Shown piece after piece: positions 54,107 through 64,000 of a stretch of 64,000 nt of DNA. This DNA is from Mycobacterium shimoidei (GTDB lineage Bacteria; Actinomycetota; Actinomycetes; Mycobacteriales; Mycobacteriaceae), in assembly GCA_002101905.1 (NCBI GenBank), contig LQPU01000019.1, positions 1 through 64,000 of the forward strand, in the 5' to 3' direction. The translations under genes and the position numbers were made by a program. Below the pieces are notes generated by a model. That model was not told the origin of the DNA and searched no databases. It saw only the letters and a list, made by a program, of their open reading frames with translations. The first letter of the stretch is position 1. Each line of letters begins with the position of its first letter.

Positions 54107-54375
54107 CCGACGAATCTACGCCGTGGGCAACGGGTTTGACGGTGGCTGGGTTCGTTGCGGCGGTCACCGCGGTCGCGATCGTGGTGCTGAGCCTGGGGCT
54201 GGTTCGGGTGCATCCGTTGCTGGCCGTGGGGCTCAACGTGGTTGCGGCCGGGGGATTGGCGCCCACCTTGTGGGGATGGCGACGCACGCCGGTGTTGCGC
54301 TGGTTCGTGCTGGGTGCCGGTTTAGGCGTCGCGGGTGCCTGGCTGGCGCTGCTGACGCTCGCGGGCGCCGGTTAG
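54103..54375 (+). CDS. DUF2537-family membrane protein
   Basis: 90 residues with three hydrophobic segments (about 12 to 32, 38 to 55 and 65 to 88). Unknown function; matches Rv0882 by position. GTG start in a GTGA overlap with the methyltransferase. It overlaps the convergent sepH gene by 4 bases. Confidence 0.85.
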   Translation: MTDESTPWATGLTVAGFVAAVTAVAIVVLSLGLVRVHPLLAVGLNVVAAGGLAPTLWGWRRTPVLRWFVLGAGLGVAGAWLALLTLAGAG

Positions 54376-55154
54376 CGCTGGCCGCCCGAGCGCACGCCGA
54401 GCAATACGTCTTCCCAGGCCGGAACCGGCGGCTTGCGTCCCCGACGCGCGCGGGCAGGCTCGCTGCGCCGCTCCTCGGCCGGTTCTGCCGCGGGCGTGGG
54501 CTCGGGTTCGTCGAAGTCGAGCTGGGCGACCGGAGCCACCGGCCGCAGCGGCCGCTCGAAGTGGGGATCGATCAGCGCGTTGGCCTCGTCGTCGACCGCG
54601 AGTACCGTCCCGCCGTGCGCACCGGGGGTGAAGCGGAAATGCGCGACGTTGTCCGAGCGACCCGCCTTCCAAGCCAACTGCACCGTCCAGCGTCCGTCTT
54701 CGTTGCGCCACGCATCCCAGGACATGCTGTCCGGGTTGAGGCCGCGCGCGATCAGCGTGGCGTTGACCGTCTCCAGCAGGGTCAGCACCGCGGGGCCGTC
54801 GGCGAGCACCGGATGCGCGGCGGTCGCCAGCTCGGCGACACGCGAGCGCTCCAACAGCACCGGGTGGGCGAAGCGCTGAACCCGCTCGACATCGACACCG
54901 GCCGCGGCAGCGACTTGCTCGACCGACGCGCCGGAGCGGACACGGGCCTGAATGTCCTTGGGACGCAACGTGCTGGGCATTTGCATGTCCATCTGCCCCT
55001 GTCCCACCCGTGCGCCGTCACCGCGCATCGCGGCGCGCAACCGGTCGTCGGCGGGCAGCTTGAAGGTGTCGGTGGCAACTCCGTTTTCGTCGCAGCCCTC
55101 ACAGATGATGTGTTTGCCTTCGACGTCGAGACCGACGACCTTGAGTTCCCGCAT
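54372..55154 (-). CDS. sepH: Septation protein SepH
   Basis: 260 residues. The N-terminal DUF3071 domain (about 1 to 165: MRELKVVGLDVEGKHIICEG, RPKDIQARVRSGASVEQVAA) contains a helix-turn-helix-like part. Known SepH proteins bind FtsZ and promote its assembly at division septa in actinobacteria. The C-terminal third is acidic and proline-rich, then basic (RRGRKPPVPAWEDVLLG). RBS GAGGAGG precedes the ATG. Position matches Rv0883c. Confidence 0.9.
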   Translation of the reverse strand: MRELKVVGLDVEGKHIICEGCDENGVATDTFKLPADDRLRAAMRGDGARVGQGQMDMQMPSTLRPKDIQARVRSGASVEQVAAAAGVDVERVQRFAHPVLLERSRVAELATAAHPVLADGPAVLTLLETVNATLIARGLNPDSMSWDAWRNEDGRWTVQLAWKAGRSDNVAHFRFTPGAHGGTVLAVDDEANALIDPHFERPLRPVAPVAQLDFDEPEPTPAAEPAEERRSEPARARRGRKPPVPAWEDVLLGVRSGGQR

Positions 55155-55240
55155 GGCGACCTCCTCGGGGCCTGTCAGCTGCGCACTCTAGTGCAGCAGC
55201 CGGCCGTAACCGCGCTGACACGCCGCCCAGGTCAGATCGC

Positions 55241-56503
<1,263 letters not shown>

Positions 56504-56519
56504 TCATCAGGAGACCGGC

Positions 56520-57548
56520 ATGGCTCAGAAGATGGATCGGACGAAGCTCGTACGTCGCTGGCGTCGCAACATGGACGTGTCCGACGACACCGAGTACGTG
56601 GAGATGCTGCGCACGCTCTCCGAGGGGTCGGTGCGGCGCAACTTCAACCCCTATACCGACATCGACTGGAACTCGCCGGAATTCGCGGTCACGAAGAACG
56701 ATCCGCGCTGGAAGCTGCCGGCCACCGATCCGCTGGGCCGCCACCCCTGGTATCAGGCGCAGTCGGAGGAACGCCAGATCGAAATCGGCATGTGGCGTCA
56801 GGCGAACGTCGCCAAGGTCGGCCTGCACTTCGAGTCCATCCTCATCCGCGGCTTGATGGAGTACGCGTTCTGGGTGCCCAACGGTTCACCGGAATACCGC
56901 TACTGCCTGCACGAGGCGGTCGAAGAGTGCAACCACACGATGATGTTCCAGGAGATGGTGAACCGCATCGGCGCCGACGTGCCGGGCATGCCGCGGCTGC
57001 TCAAGTGGATCCAGCCGCTGATCCCGCTGCTCGCCGGACCGCTGCCGATCCCGTTCTGGTTCGGCATCCTCGCCGGCGAGGAGCCCATCGACCACACCCA
57101 GAAGAACGTGTTGCGCGAAGGCAAGGAGCTGCACCCGATCATGGAGCGGGTGATGGCCATCCACGTGGCCGAGGAGGCTCGCCACATCTCCTTCGCTCAT
57201 GAGTACCTGCGCAAGCGGGTGCCACATCTGCCGCGCCGCAAGCGGTTCTGGCTCTCGCTGTCGGTGCCGATCACAATGCGGATCCTGTGCTCGGCCATCG
57301 TGGTGCCGCCCAAGGCCTTCTGGCAGGAGTTCGACATTCCGCGTGAGGTGCGCAAGGAAGCGTTCTTCCGTTCCCCGGAGTCGCGGCAGATGCTTCGCGA
57401 TATGTTCGGCGACGTGCGGATGCTGTGCCACGACACCGGCCTGATGAATCCGGTCGCGAAGATCATCTGGCGGATCTGCAAGATCAACGGCAAGCCTTCG
57501 CGCTACCGCAGCGAGCCAGCGCGCCAGCACCTGGTCGCGGCCGCATAG
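56520..57548 (+). CDS. AurF-like diiron oxygenase
   Basis: 342 residues, ferritin-like helical bundle. Iron-ligand motifs: a glutamate in VGLHFESILIRGLMEYAF, EAVEECNHTMMFQEM (EExxH-like) and HVAEEARHISFAHEYL (EExRH). AurF proteins oxidise arylamines or other substrates using oxygen. Position matches Rv0885. RBS GGAG precedes the ATG, and a possible -10 TACTGT lies near 56473. The next gene, fprB, starts 7 bases later, so the electron-transfer protein may supply its electrons. Confidence 0.9.
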   Translation: MAQKMDRTKLVRRWRRNMDVSDDTEYVEMLRTLSEGSVRRNFNPYTDIDWNSPEFAVTKNDPRWKLPATDPLGRHPWYQAQSEERQIEIGMWRQANVAKVGLHFESILIRGLMEYAFWVPNGSPEYRYCLHEAVEECNHTMMFQEMVNRIGADVPGMPRLLKWIQPLIPLLAGPLPIPFWFGILAGEEPIDHTQKNVLREGKELHPIMERVMAIHVAEEARHISFAHEYLRKRVPHLPRRKRFWLSLSVPITMRILCSAIVVPPKAFWQEFDIPREVRKEAFFRSPESRQMLRDMFGDVRMLCHDTGLMNPVAKIIWRICKINGKPSRYRSEPARQHLVAAA

Positions 57549-57555
57549 GGCGCCT

Positions 57556-59247
57556 ATGCCGCACGTCATCACCCAGTCGTGCTGTAACGACGGGTCCTGC
57601 GTGTTCGCGTGTCCGGTGAACTGCATTCACCCCACGCCGGACGAGCCCGGCTTTGCCACCTCCGAGATGCTCTACATCGATCCGGCGGCTTGTGTGGACT
57701 GCGGCGCCTGTGTGAGTGCGTGCCCGGTCGGAGCGATCGCGCCCGACACCCGGCTGGACGTCCGCCAGTTGCCGTTCGTCGACATCAACGCGTCGTTTTA
57801 TCCGTACCGGCCGCCCGACGTGAAGCTGCCGCCGACGTCGAAACTGGCCCCGGTGATTCCGGCGGCGCAGGTGCATGCCCGCGACCACCCGCTGACGGTG
57901 GCCATCGTCGGCTCGGGACCGGCGGCGATGTACGCCGCCGACGAGTTGCTGACACAGCCGGGCGTGCGCGTCAACGTGTTCGAGAAGCTGCCGACGCCCT
58001 ACGGCCTGGTACGGGCCGGCGTCGCGCCCGACCACCAGAGCACCAAGCGGGTCACCTGGCTGTTCGACAGGGTCGCCGCGCGGCGGGGCTTTCAGTTCTA
58101 TCTCAACGTCCAGGTCGGTAAGCATCTGAGCCACGCCGACCTGCTCGCGCATCATCACGCCGTCGTCTACGCCGTCGGAGCGCCGACCGACCGCCGGCTC
58201 GAGATCGAGGGTGTGGGATTGCCCGGCAGCGCGACCGCCACCGAGCTGGTCGCGTGGATCAACGGACACCCCGACTTCACCGATCTTCCAGTCGATCTGG
58301 GGCACGAGCGGGTCGTGATCATCGGCAACGGCAATGTCGCCCTCGACGTGGCGCGAGTGCTCACCACCGATCCCGACGAGCTGGCCCGCACCGACATCTC
58401 CGATCACGCGCTGGGCGTGCTGCGGACTTCACGAGTGCAGGAGGTGGTGATCGCCGCCCGCCGCGGCCCCGCGCACTCGGCGTTCACGCTGCCCGAGCTG
58501 ATCGGGCTCACCACGTCGGCCGACGTGGTGCTCGACGCGCACGACCACGAGCTGGTGCGCCGTGACCTGGAGACCACCAAAGATCCCCTGACCAAGCAGA
58601 AGCTGGAAATCCTCAGCAAGCTCGCCCTTCCCTCGAGTCCGGTGAGACGACCGCGCATCCGGCTGGCCTACCTGCTGACCCCGATGCGCATCGTGGGCAC
58701 AGACCGTGTCACCGCTATGGAGTTCGCCGTCACCGGCACCGACGAGACGCGCCGAGTGGACGCCGGGCTGGTGCTCAGTTCGATCGGCTACCGCGGCACA
58801 CCTGTGGCCGGGCTCCCGTTCGACGAGAGCGCCGCGGTGGTCCCGAACGACGCAGGGCGCGTCGTCGACCCGGACAGCGGGCAGCCGGTTCGTGGGGCGT
58901 ATGTGGCGGGATGGATCAAGCGCGGGCCCACCGGATTCATCGGCACCAACAAGTCCTGCTCGCTGCAGACGGTGCAGTCGCTGGTAGCGGACTTCAACGA
59001 GGGTCTGCTGACCGATCCCGTCGCCGGTCCGCGTGCGTTGGCCCGGCTGGTGCACGCCCGTCAGCCCGACGTCGTCGACGCCGCCGGTTGGCGGGCGATC
59101 GACGAGGCAGAACGTGAGCGAGGCAAGGCCCGCGAGCGCCCCCGCGACAAGTTCACCTCGATCGCCGACATGCTGGCCGTCGCGGCGAACGCGCCGCGAA
59201 TTCCGTTGCGACGGCGGATTTTCGACCGGATCCGTGAACTGGTTTAG
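57556..59247 (+). CDS. fprB: Ferredoxin/ferredoxin-NADP reductase fusion FprB
   Basis: 563 residues. An N-terminal ferredoxin (about 1 to 75) has CVFACPVNC and the second cluster CVDCGACVSACPVGAI. The reductase part has FAD motif VAIVGSGPAAMYAADELL, NADP motif VVIIGNGNVALDVARVL and the closing GWIKRGPTGFIGTNKSC. Transfers electrons between NADPH and iron-sulfur or P450 partners. Position matches Rv0886. Overlaps the convergent VOC gene by 4 bases. Confidence 0.94.
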   Translation: MPHVITQSCCNDGSCVFACPVNCIHPTPDEPGFATSEMLYIDPAACVDCGACVSACPVGAIAPDTRLDVRQLPFVDINASFYPYRPPDVKLPPTSKLAPVIPAAQVHARDHPLTVAIVGSGPAAMYAADELLTQPGVRVNVFEKLPTPYGLVRAGVAPDHQSTKRVTWLFDRVAARRGFQFYLNVQVGKHLSHADLLAHHHAVVYAVGAPTDRRLEIEGVGLPGSATATELVAWINGHPDFTDLPVDLGHERVVIIGNGNVALDVARVLTTDPDELARTDISDHALGVLRTSRVQEVVIAARRGPAHSAFTLPELIGLTTSADVVLDAHDHELVRRDLETTKDPLTKQKLEILSKLALPSSPVRRPRIRLAYLLTPMRIVGTDRVTAMEFAVTGTDETRRVDAGLVLSSIGYRGTPVAGLPFDESAAVVPNDAGRVVDPDSGQPVRGAYVAGWIKRGPTGFIGTNKSCSLQTVQSLVADFNEGLLTDPVAGPRALARLVHARQPDVVDAAGWRAIDEAERERGKARERPRDKFTSIADMLAVAANAPRIPLRRRIFDRIRELV

Positions 59248-59696
59248 GACTCCTGTGCCATTGCCGCGGCGATTTCCTCCATGCTGACCTCACGCATCGG
59301 CTGGCCCAGCGACCAATGGTGGCCGAACGGATCGGCCAGCACGCCGTAGCGGTCGCCCCAGAACTGGTCTTCCAACGGCGCAACGACGGTCGCGCCGGCG
59401 TCCAGCGCCCGCTGGAACTTTGCATCGACGTCGGTCACCGTCATGTGAATGGTGACCGGCGTCCCGCCGAGCGACTTCGGGGTCATCGACTTGCCGCCCG
59501 ACATTTCCGGGAAGTCGTCGTTGAGCATCACCACAAAGCCGTTGATGCGCAGCGCCGCATGGATCAGCTTGCCGTCCGGGCGGGGGACCCGGCCCAATTC
59601 GACAGCGTCGAAGGCCTTGACGTAAAAGTCGATCGCCGCCGCGGCGTCGTCGACGACGAGGTGCGGGGATACGGTGGGTTCGACGGCGATCGCCAT
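59244..59696 (-). CDS. VOC-family (glyoxalase/bleomycin resistance-like) protein
   Basis: 150 residues with two beta-alpha-beta-beta-beta modules: SPHLVVDDAAAAIDFYVKAF and TPVTIHMTVTDVDAKFQRAL, then QFWGDRYGVLADPFGHHWSL. Likely metal-binding; PhnB-like. Position matches Rv0887c. RBS GGAGG precedes the ATG. Role unknown: dioxygenase, isomerase or binding protein. Confidence 0.9.
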   Translation of the reverse strand: MAIAVEPTVSPHLVVDDAAAAIDFYVKAFDAVELGRVPRPDGKLIHAALRINGFVVMLNDDFPEMSGGKSMTPKSLGGTPVTIHMTVTDVDAKFQRALDAGATVVAPLEDQFWGDRYGVLADPFGHHWSLGQPMREVSMEEIAAAMAQES

Positions 59697-59777
59697 GGTG
59701 GCCTCCTAATGGTCATAGGTCTGGTACCGGTATAGACCACGGAGGCGACACAAAATCATCGCCGTGATCGCCGCAGG

Positions 59778-60911
59778 TTATGACAGTGTGCGGACCTGGT
59801 CCCAGCCTTCGACCGCCTCCGCGCTGCGCGGATCGGGGCCGACATAGATGGCCGACGGGCGGACCAACTTGCCCAGTTTCTTCTGCTCGAGGATGTGTGC
59901 ACACCAACCGGCGGTGCGCCCGCAGGTGAACATCGCCGGCATCATCTGCGGCGGCACCCGGGCAAAGTCCAGCACCACTGCCGCCCAGAACTCGACGTTG
60001 GTTTCGATGGCCCGGTCCGGCCGCCGCTCCCGCAGTTCCGCCAGGGCTGCCTGCTCGAGTGCCATCGCGACCTCGTAGCGCGGTGCCCCGAGTCGCTCTG
60101 CGGTGGCCCGCAGCACCCGGGCCCGCGGATCCTCGGCGCGGTAGACCCGGTGCCCGAAGCCCATCAGCTTCTCACCGCGGTCCAGGATGCCCTTGACCAG
60201 ACCGCGCGCGTCGCCGGTGCGCTCGACTTGCTCGAGCATCGGCAACACCCGGGCGGGCGCACCGCCGTGCAGCGGGCCGCTCATCGCCCCGATGGCCCCG
60301 GACAATGCGGCCGCCACGTCGGCGCCGGTCGAAGCGATCACCCGGGCGGTGAAGGTCGAGGCGTTCATGCCGTGCTCGGCCGCGGAAACCCAGTAAGCGT
60401 CAACAGCCTCGATATGTCTGGGGTCCGGCTCGCCCTGCCATCGGGTCATGAAACGTGCAGTCACCGTGGGGCATTCGTCGATGACCCGTTGCGGAACCGC
60501 CGGCTGGTAGATGCCGCGGGCGGACTGGGCGACATAGGACAGCGCCATCACCGAGGCCCTGGCCAGCTGGGCGCGGGCGGTGGAGTCGTCAATGTCGAGC
60601 AGCGGCTGATACCCCCAGATCGGCGCCAACATCGCCAGCCCGGCCTGCACGTCGACGCGCACATCGCCGCTGTGGATCGGCAGCGGGAACGGCTCGGCCG
60701 GCGGCAGCCCGTGGCCGAATTTGCCGTCGACCAGCAACGCCCAGGTGTCACCGAAGGTGACCCGCCGGCCCACCAGTTCCTCGATGTCCACACCGCGGTA
60801 GCGCAGCGCACCGCCGTCCTTGTCAGGCTCGGCGATCTCGGTGGTGAAGGCCACCACACCGTCGAGGCCGGCGACGAAGTTCTCCGGGATTTTGTCCGGG
60901 ATCACGGTCAT
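59778..60911 (-). CDS. citA: Citrate synthase, CitA type
   Basis: 377 residues, smaller than GltA2 (431). Catalytic segments: [33 protein letters not shown] and EFWAAVVLDFARVP. Condenses oxaloacetate and acetyl-CoA; paralogue of gltA2 2.7 kb away. Position matches Rv0889c. I chose the ATG at 60911; the upstream frame is open but unsupported. GAGAAT ends 6 bases before the ATG and may be a -10. Confidence 0.93.
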   Translation of the reverse strand: MTVIPDKIPENFVAGLDGVVAFTTEIAEPDKDGGALRYRGVDIEELVGRRVTFGDTWALLVDGKFGHGLPPAEPFPLPIHSGDVRVDVQAGLAMLAPIWGYQPLLDIDDSTARAQLARASVMALSYVAQSARGIYQPAVPQRVIDECPTVTARFMTRWQGEPDPRHIEAVDAYWVSAAEHGMNASTFTARVIASTGADVAAALSGAIGAMSGPLHGGAPARVLPMLEQVERTGDARGLVKGILDRGEKLMGFGHRVYRAEDPRARVLRATAERLGAPRYEVAMALEQAALAELRERRPDRAIETNVEFWAAVVLDFARVPPQMMPAMFTCGRTAGWCAHILEQKKLGKLVRPSAIYVGPDPRSAEAVEGWDQVRTLS

Positions 60912-60979
60912 AGCTGAATTCTCGCACGCCGGTCCGGACCGGCCGCTACCGGTCGGTAACCGTAGCTTGCTCGCCGAGG

Positions 60980-60985
60980 TACCGT
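60980..60985 (+). promoter_or_regulatory. -10 element of a leaderless promoter (pdxH)
   Basis: TACCGT, 7 bases, then the ATG at 60993. Confidence 0.45.
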
Positions 60986-60992
60986 TGGCGCG

Positions 60993-61652
60993 ATGGCAGG
61001 ACCGGACAATGAGCACCTTGCCGCAATGCGTGCCGAGTACGGGTCGGTGGAAAAGGACGGCAGCCCCGATCTCGACGTCGACTGGTTGCAGGATGGGTGG
61101 GTTGCCTTGCTGCGCAAGTGGATCCGCGACGCCGAGGACGCCGGCGTCGCCGAACCCAACGCCTTCGTGCTGGCCACTGTCGACTCGGGCCGGCCGGTCA
61201 GCCGCTCAGTGCTGTGCAAGAGTGTCGATGAGCGGGGGATCACTTTCTACACCAGCTACGACTCGGCCAAGGCCGCCGAGCTCGCCGCGACGCCGTACGC
61301 GTCGGCGACGTTCCCGTGGTATCTGCTCGGCCGGCAGGTCCACATCCGCGGCCCGGTGACCAAGGTCGACCCGGCCGAGACGCAAGAGTACTGGTCCCGA
61401 CGGCCGCGGGGCTCACAGTTGGGTGCCTGGGCGTCGCAGCAGTCGCGGCCGATCGCGTCGCGCGCGGCCCTCCTGGACCAGCTGGCCGAGGTCACCGCCC
61501 GTTTCGCTGACAGCGAGCAGGTCCCGGTCCCCCCGAACTGGGGCGGGTACCGCATCGCACCCGAGGTGGTCGAGTTCTGGCAGGGCCGAGAAAACCGGCT
61601 GCACAACAGGATTCGCGTCACAGGCGGGGTCGTTGAACGCCTGCAGCCATAG
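60993..61652 (+). CDS. pdxH: Pyridoxamine 5'-phosphate oxidase
   Basis: 219 residues. FMN-dependent last step of the pyridoxal phosphate salvage: motifs [49 protein letters not shown] shown as read [17 protein letters not shown], and the C-terminal [18 protein letters not shown]. Complete length. It lies between the two citrate synthase genes, where M. tuberculosis has other genes as I recall. Confidence 0.94.
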   Translation: MAGPDNEHLAAMRAEYGSVEKDGSPDLDVDWLQDGWVALLRKWIRDAEDAGVAEPNAFVLATVDSGRPVSRSVLCKSVDERGITFYTSYDSAKAAELAATPYASATFPWYLLGRQVHIRGPVTKVDPAETQEYWSRRPRGSQLGAWASQQSRPIASRAALLDQLAEVTARFADSEQVPVPPNWGGYRIAPEVVEFWQGRENRLHNRIRVTGGVVERLQP

Positions 61653-61798
61653 CGGCCGGGCCCGGTGGCCGGAATCGGCGCCAACCGGGCGATTTTTGCG
61701 GTGCTCAGTGCAGATCCACGCACCGCGCCGGCGATCATCGGCTACTGTGACCCGACACCCCGGGCAGACGCACCGGCGCGATAACGACTACCTTCAGC

Positions 61799-61804
61799 TA
61801 TAAG
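61799..61804 (+). promoter_or_regulatory. Possible gltA2 -10 element
   Basis: TATAAG, 48 bases before the GTG of gltA2, in a gap of 200 bases. A second AT-rich TATAAA occurs at 61811. No clear -35 box. Confidence 0.3.
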
Positions 61805-61852
61805 CACGCCTATAAAAGCTGGGCAGCATGAGCAGAGCGCAAAGGGGTTCTT

Positions 61853-63148
61853 GTGGCAGCAACTGACGACACCGCCACGCTGCGATACCCAGGTGGTGAG
61901 CTGGAACTAAAGATCGCACACGCCACCGAGGGAGCCGACGGCATTGCGCTGGGCTCACTGCTGGCCAAGACGGGTTACACGACCTTCGACAGCGGCTTCA
62001 TGAACACCGCCTCCACCAAGAGCGCCATCACCTACATCGACGGCGATGCGGGCATCCTGCGCTACCGCGGCTACCCGATCGAGCAGCTCGCGGAGAAGTC
62101 GACGTTCCTCGAGGTCAGCTACCTGCTGATTTACGGTGAGCTGCCGACCAAAGAGCAGCTCGCCAACTTCACCAAGCAGATCCAGCGCCACACCATGCTG
62201 CATGAGGACCTCAAGCGGTTCTTCGACGGCTTTCCGCGCAACGCCCACCCGATGCCGGTGTTGAGCAGCGTCGTCAACGCGCTCTCCGCCTACTACCAGG
62301 ATTCGCTGGACCCGATGGACAGCGACCAGGTCGAGCTGTCCACGATCCGGCTGCTGGCCAAGCTGCCGACCATCGCCGCCTACGCGTTCAAGAAGTCGGT
62401 GGGCCAGCCCTTCCTGTATCCGGACAACTCGCTGACGCTGGTAGAGAACTTTTTGCGGATGACGTTCGGTTTGCCGGCCGAGCCCTACACGCCGGACCCG
62501 GAGATCGTCCGGGCGCTGGACATGCTGTTCATCTTGCACGCCGACCACGAGCAGAATTGCTCGACGTCGACGGTGCGGCTGGTGGGCTCGTCGCGGGCCA
62601 ACCTGTTCACGTCGATCTCCGGTGGCATCAACGCGCTATGGGGCCCGCTGCACGGCGGCGCCAACCAGGCGGTGCTGGAGATGCTCGAGAAGATCCGGCA
62701 AAGCGACGACGACGTCGCGGAGTTCGTCCGCAAGGTCAAGAACCGCGAGGAAGGCGTCAAGCTGATGGGCTTCGGCCACCGCGTGTACAAGAACTACGAC
62801 CCGCGGGCGCGCATCGTCAAAGAACAGGCCGACAAGATTCTCGGCAAGCTCGGCGGTGACGACCACCTGCTCAAGATCGCCAAGGAACTCGAGGAGGCGG
62901 CGCTCACCGACGACTACTTCATCGAGCGCAAGCTGTACCCCAACGTCGACTTCTACACCGGGCTGATTTACCGGGCGCTGGGATTCCCGACGCGGATGTT
63001 CACCGTGCTGTTCGCGCTGGGCCGGCTGCCGGGATGGATCGCGCACTGGCGCGAGATGCACGACGAGGGCGATTCCAAGATCGGCCGTCCGCGCCAGATC
63101 TACACCGGCTACACCGAGCGCGACTACACCACGATCGACGCCCGCTAG
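61853..63148 (+). CDS. gltA2: Citrate synthase, GltA2 type
   Basis: 431 residues, the main type II citrate synthase of the TCA cycle. Key motifs [55 protein letters not shown] and [19 protein letters not shown] start with AGGGG about 5 bases upstream. Position matches Rv0896. A strong hairpin follows its stop. Confidence 0.95.
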   Translation: MAATDDTATLRYPGGELELKIAHATEGADGIALGSLLAKTGYTTFDSGFMNTASTKSAITYIDGDAGILRYRGYPIEQLAEKSTFLEVSYLLIYGELPTKEQLANFTKQIQRHTMLHEDLKRFFDGFPRNAHPMPVLSSVVNALSAYYQDSLDPMDSDQVELSTIRLLAKLPTIAAYAFKKSVGQPFLYPDNSLTLVENFLRMTFGLPAEPYTPDPEIVRALDMLFILHADHEQNCSTSTVRLVGSSRANLFTSISGGINALWGPLHGGANQAVLEMLEKIRQSDDDVAEFVRKVKNREEGVKLMGFGHRVYKNYDPRARIVKEQADKILGKLGGDDHLLKIAKELEEAALTDDYFIERKLYPNVDFYTGLIYRALGFPTRMFTVLFALGRLPGWIAHWREMHDEGDSKIGRPRQIYTGYTERDYTTIDAR

Positions 63149-63170
63149 CCCCCCTTTTCCCCCTTTTCTT

Positions 63171-63232
63171 CGCGAGCGGGCGTGTTTGTACGCCGACACG
63201 CCGCAAACGCCGTACAACTGCGCCCGCTCGCG
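63171..63232. terminator. Large hairpin between convergent gltA2 and oxidoreductase gene
   Basis: CGCGAGCGGGCG (63171 to 63182) pairs perfectly with CGCCCGCTCGCG (63221 to 63232). After a 3-base internal loop, TTGTACG (63186 to 63192) pairs with CGTACAA (63211 to 63217) around an 18-base loop. It fills the gap between two convergent genes, which fits a bidirectional terminator. A T-rich stretch (63152 to 63170) precedes it on the plus strand. Confidence 0.6.
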
Positions 63233-63259
63233 CCGGAGGGAGGGGGCAGGCCGCCGGGG

Positions 63260-64000
63260 TCAGGCCGACGCGAGCACCGCCATTGCGGCGTTGTGTCCGC
63301 CGATGCCCGACACCGCTCCGCCGCGGCGAGCACCCGAGCCGCACAACAGGATTCGCTCATGCGCCGTGGCCACACCCCACCGCCGCGCGGGTGTGTCCAG
63401 CGGATCGTCGTCGTCGGCGAACGGCCAGGCCAGCCCGCCGTGAAAGATGTTCCCCCCGGTCATGGCCAGCGTGTCTTCCAGATCGGCAGTGGTGACGGTT
63501 TCGAGGCACGGTCGCCCGTTTGCATCGGCCAGCAATTGCTCCTGAATAGGTTCGCCCAGAACCGAATTCAACGAATTCAGCACCGCTTCGGTGAAATCCC
63601 CCCGCAGCCCGTGCGGCGTGTGCAGGCCGAACACCGTCAAAGCCTGCGCGCCGGACTCGCGCAGCGCGGGCGACAGGATGCTTGGATCGGTGAGCGAATG
63701 GCAGTAGACCTCGCACGGCAGCGGGTCCGGAACACGTCCGGCCGCCGCCTGCGCATACGCCGAATCCAGTTGCGTCCAGGTCTCATTGACGTGCATCGTG
63801 CCGTTGAACGCCTGCTCGGGGGTCACCGACTCGTCGCGCAACCGCGGCAGCCGCCGCACCAGCATGTTCACCTTGACCTGCGCGCCCGGCGCCGCGGGCG
63901 GCTGCCCTTCACCGAGCAGCCCGGCCAGCACCGTCGGCGTCACACCGGCCAGCACGAACCTACCGCGGACCACGCACTCGTCGTCGCCGTGGCGGTAGCG
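63260..64000 (-). CDS. FAD/NAD(P)-binding oxidoreductase, phytoene-desaturase-like (5' end outside window)
   Basis: C-terminal 247 residues visible; the frame is open to the window edge. Segments VKVNMLVRRLPRL, FHGGLAWPFAD and LLCGSGARRGGAVSGIGGHNAA, the last a typical closing FAD motif of amine-oxidase and phytoene-desaturase-like flavoproteins. Position matches Rv0897c. Function not established. Convergent with gltA2, separated by the hairpin. Confidence 0.85.
   Translation of the reverse strand, partial: RYRHGDDECVVRGRFVLAGVTPTVLAGLLGEGQPPAAPGAQVKVNMLVRRLPRLRDESVTPEQAFNGTMHVNETWTQLDSAYAQAAAGRVPDPLPCEVYCHSLTDPSILSPALRESGAQALTVFGLHTPHGLRGDFTEAVLNSLNSVLGEPIQEQLLADANGRPCLETVTTADLEDTLAMTGGNIFHGGLAWPFADDDDPLDTPARRWGVATAHERILLCGSGARRGGAVSGIGGHNAAMAVLASA

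Noticed and set aside
59697..59777. GGTCT-N11-AGACC symmetry before the VOC gene
   Set aside because: Arms of 5 bases around 11 are close to chance in this composition, and no regulator gene is adjacent.

Overview
The window is GC-rich, almost fully coding DNA from a Mycobacterium, most likely a non-tuberculous species. The evidence is a six-subunit Mce operon, F420-dependent oxidoreductases, an rpfA gene, and a long stretch whose gene order matches M. tuberculosis Rv0853c to Rv0897c (recalled from memory, not searched). I see no insertion sequences, phage genes, tRNA, rRNA or CRISPR arrays.

From 1 to 7.7 kb lies the end of an mce operon (mceA to mceF, each stop overlapping or touching the next start), a lipid or sterol import system. 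From 7.7 to 22.3 kb is an accessory region: a secreted protein, a membrane adenylate cyclase, an SDR, a cytochrome P450 divergent from a TetR regulator, an FAD pyridine-nucleotide oxidoreductase, a SnoaL-like protein, a second TetR coupled to a DapB-like dehydrogenase, an enoyl-CoA hydratase coupled to an MmpS-like secreted protein, and a divergent operon of two acyl-CoA ligases, an amidohydrolase and an unknown protein. Together these look like a CoA-dependent pathway for a small lipid or alicyclic substrate, perhaps supplied by the adjacent Mce importer.

From 22.3 to 30.7 kb the conserved core begins: kdc, two SRPBCC paralogues around a damaged far (acyl-CoA racemase) gene, dapC and fadA-fadB. 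A 6-kb block (30.7 to 36.66 kb) then sits between fadB and the XPB-like helicase, which I recall as neighbours in M. tuberculosis. It holds a methyltransferase, two F420-type luciferase-like oxidoreductases, an FAD monooxygenase with a divergent TetR and a striking operator, and a DUF35 plus thiolase-like pair.

From 36.66 to 64 kb the conserved order resumes: XPB helicase and its partner, molybdopterin genes moaC2-mog-moaE2, rpfA behind a c-di-AMP riboswitch and a CRP-like site, moaD2-moaA2, cspB, fadE10, an MFS exporter, marR-trmH-DUF2537, sepH, serC, an AurF-like diiron protein, fprB, citA, pdxH, gltA2 and the 3' part of an oxidoreductase. PE_PGRS15, PPE13 and the Rv0888 sphingomyelinase expected in M. 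tuberculosis are absent. Many start codons lie 6 to 8 bases after a TANNNT -10 hexamer, the mark of leaderless mycobacterial transcripts, and I used this to choose several starts.
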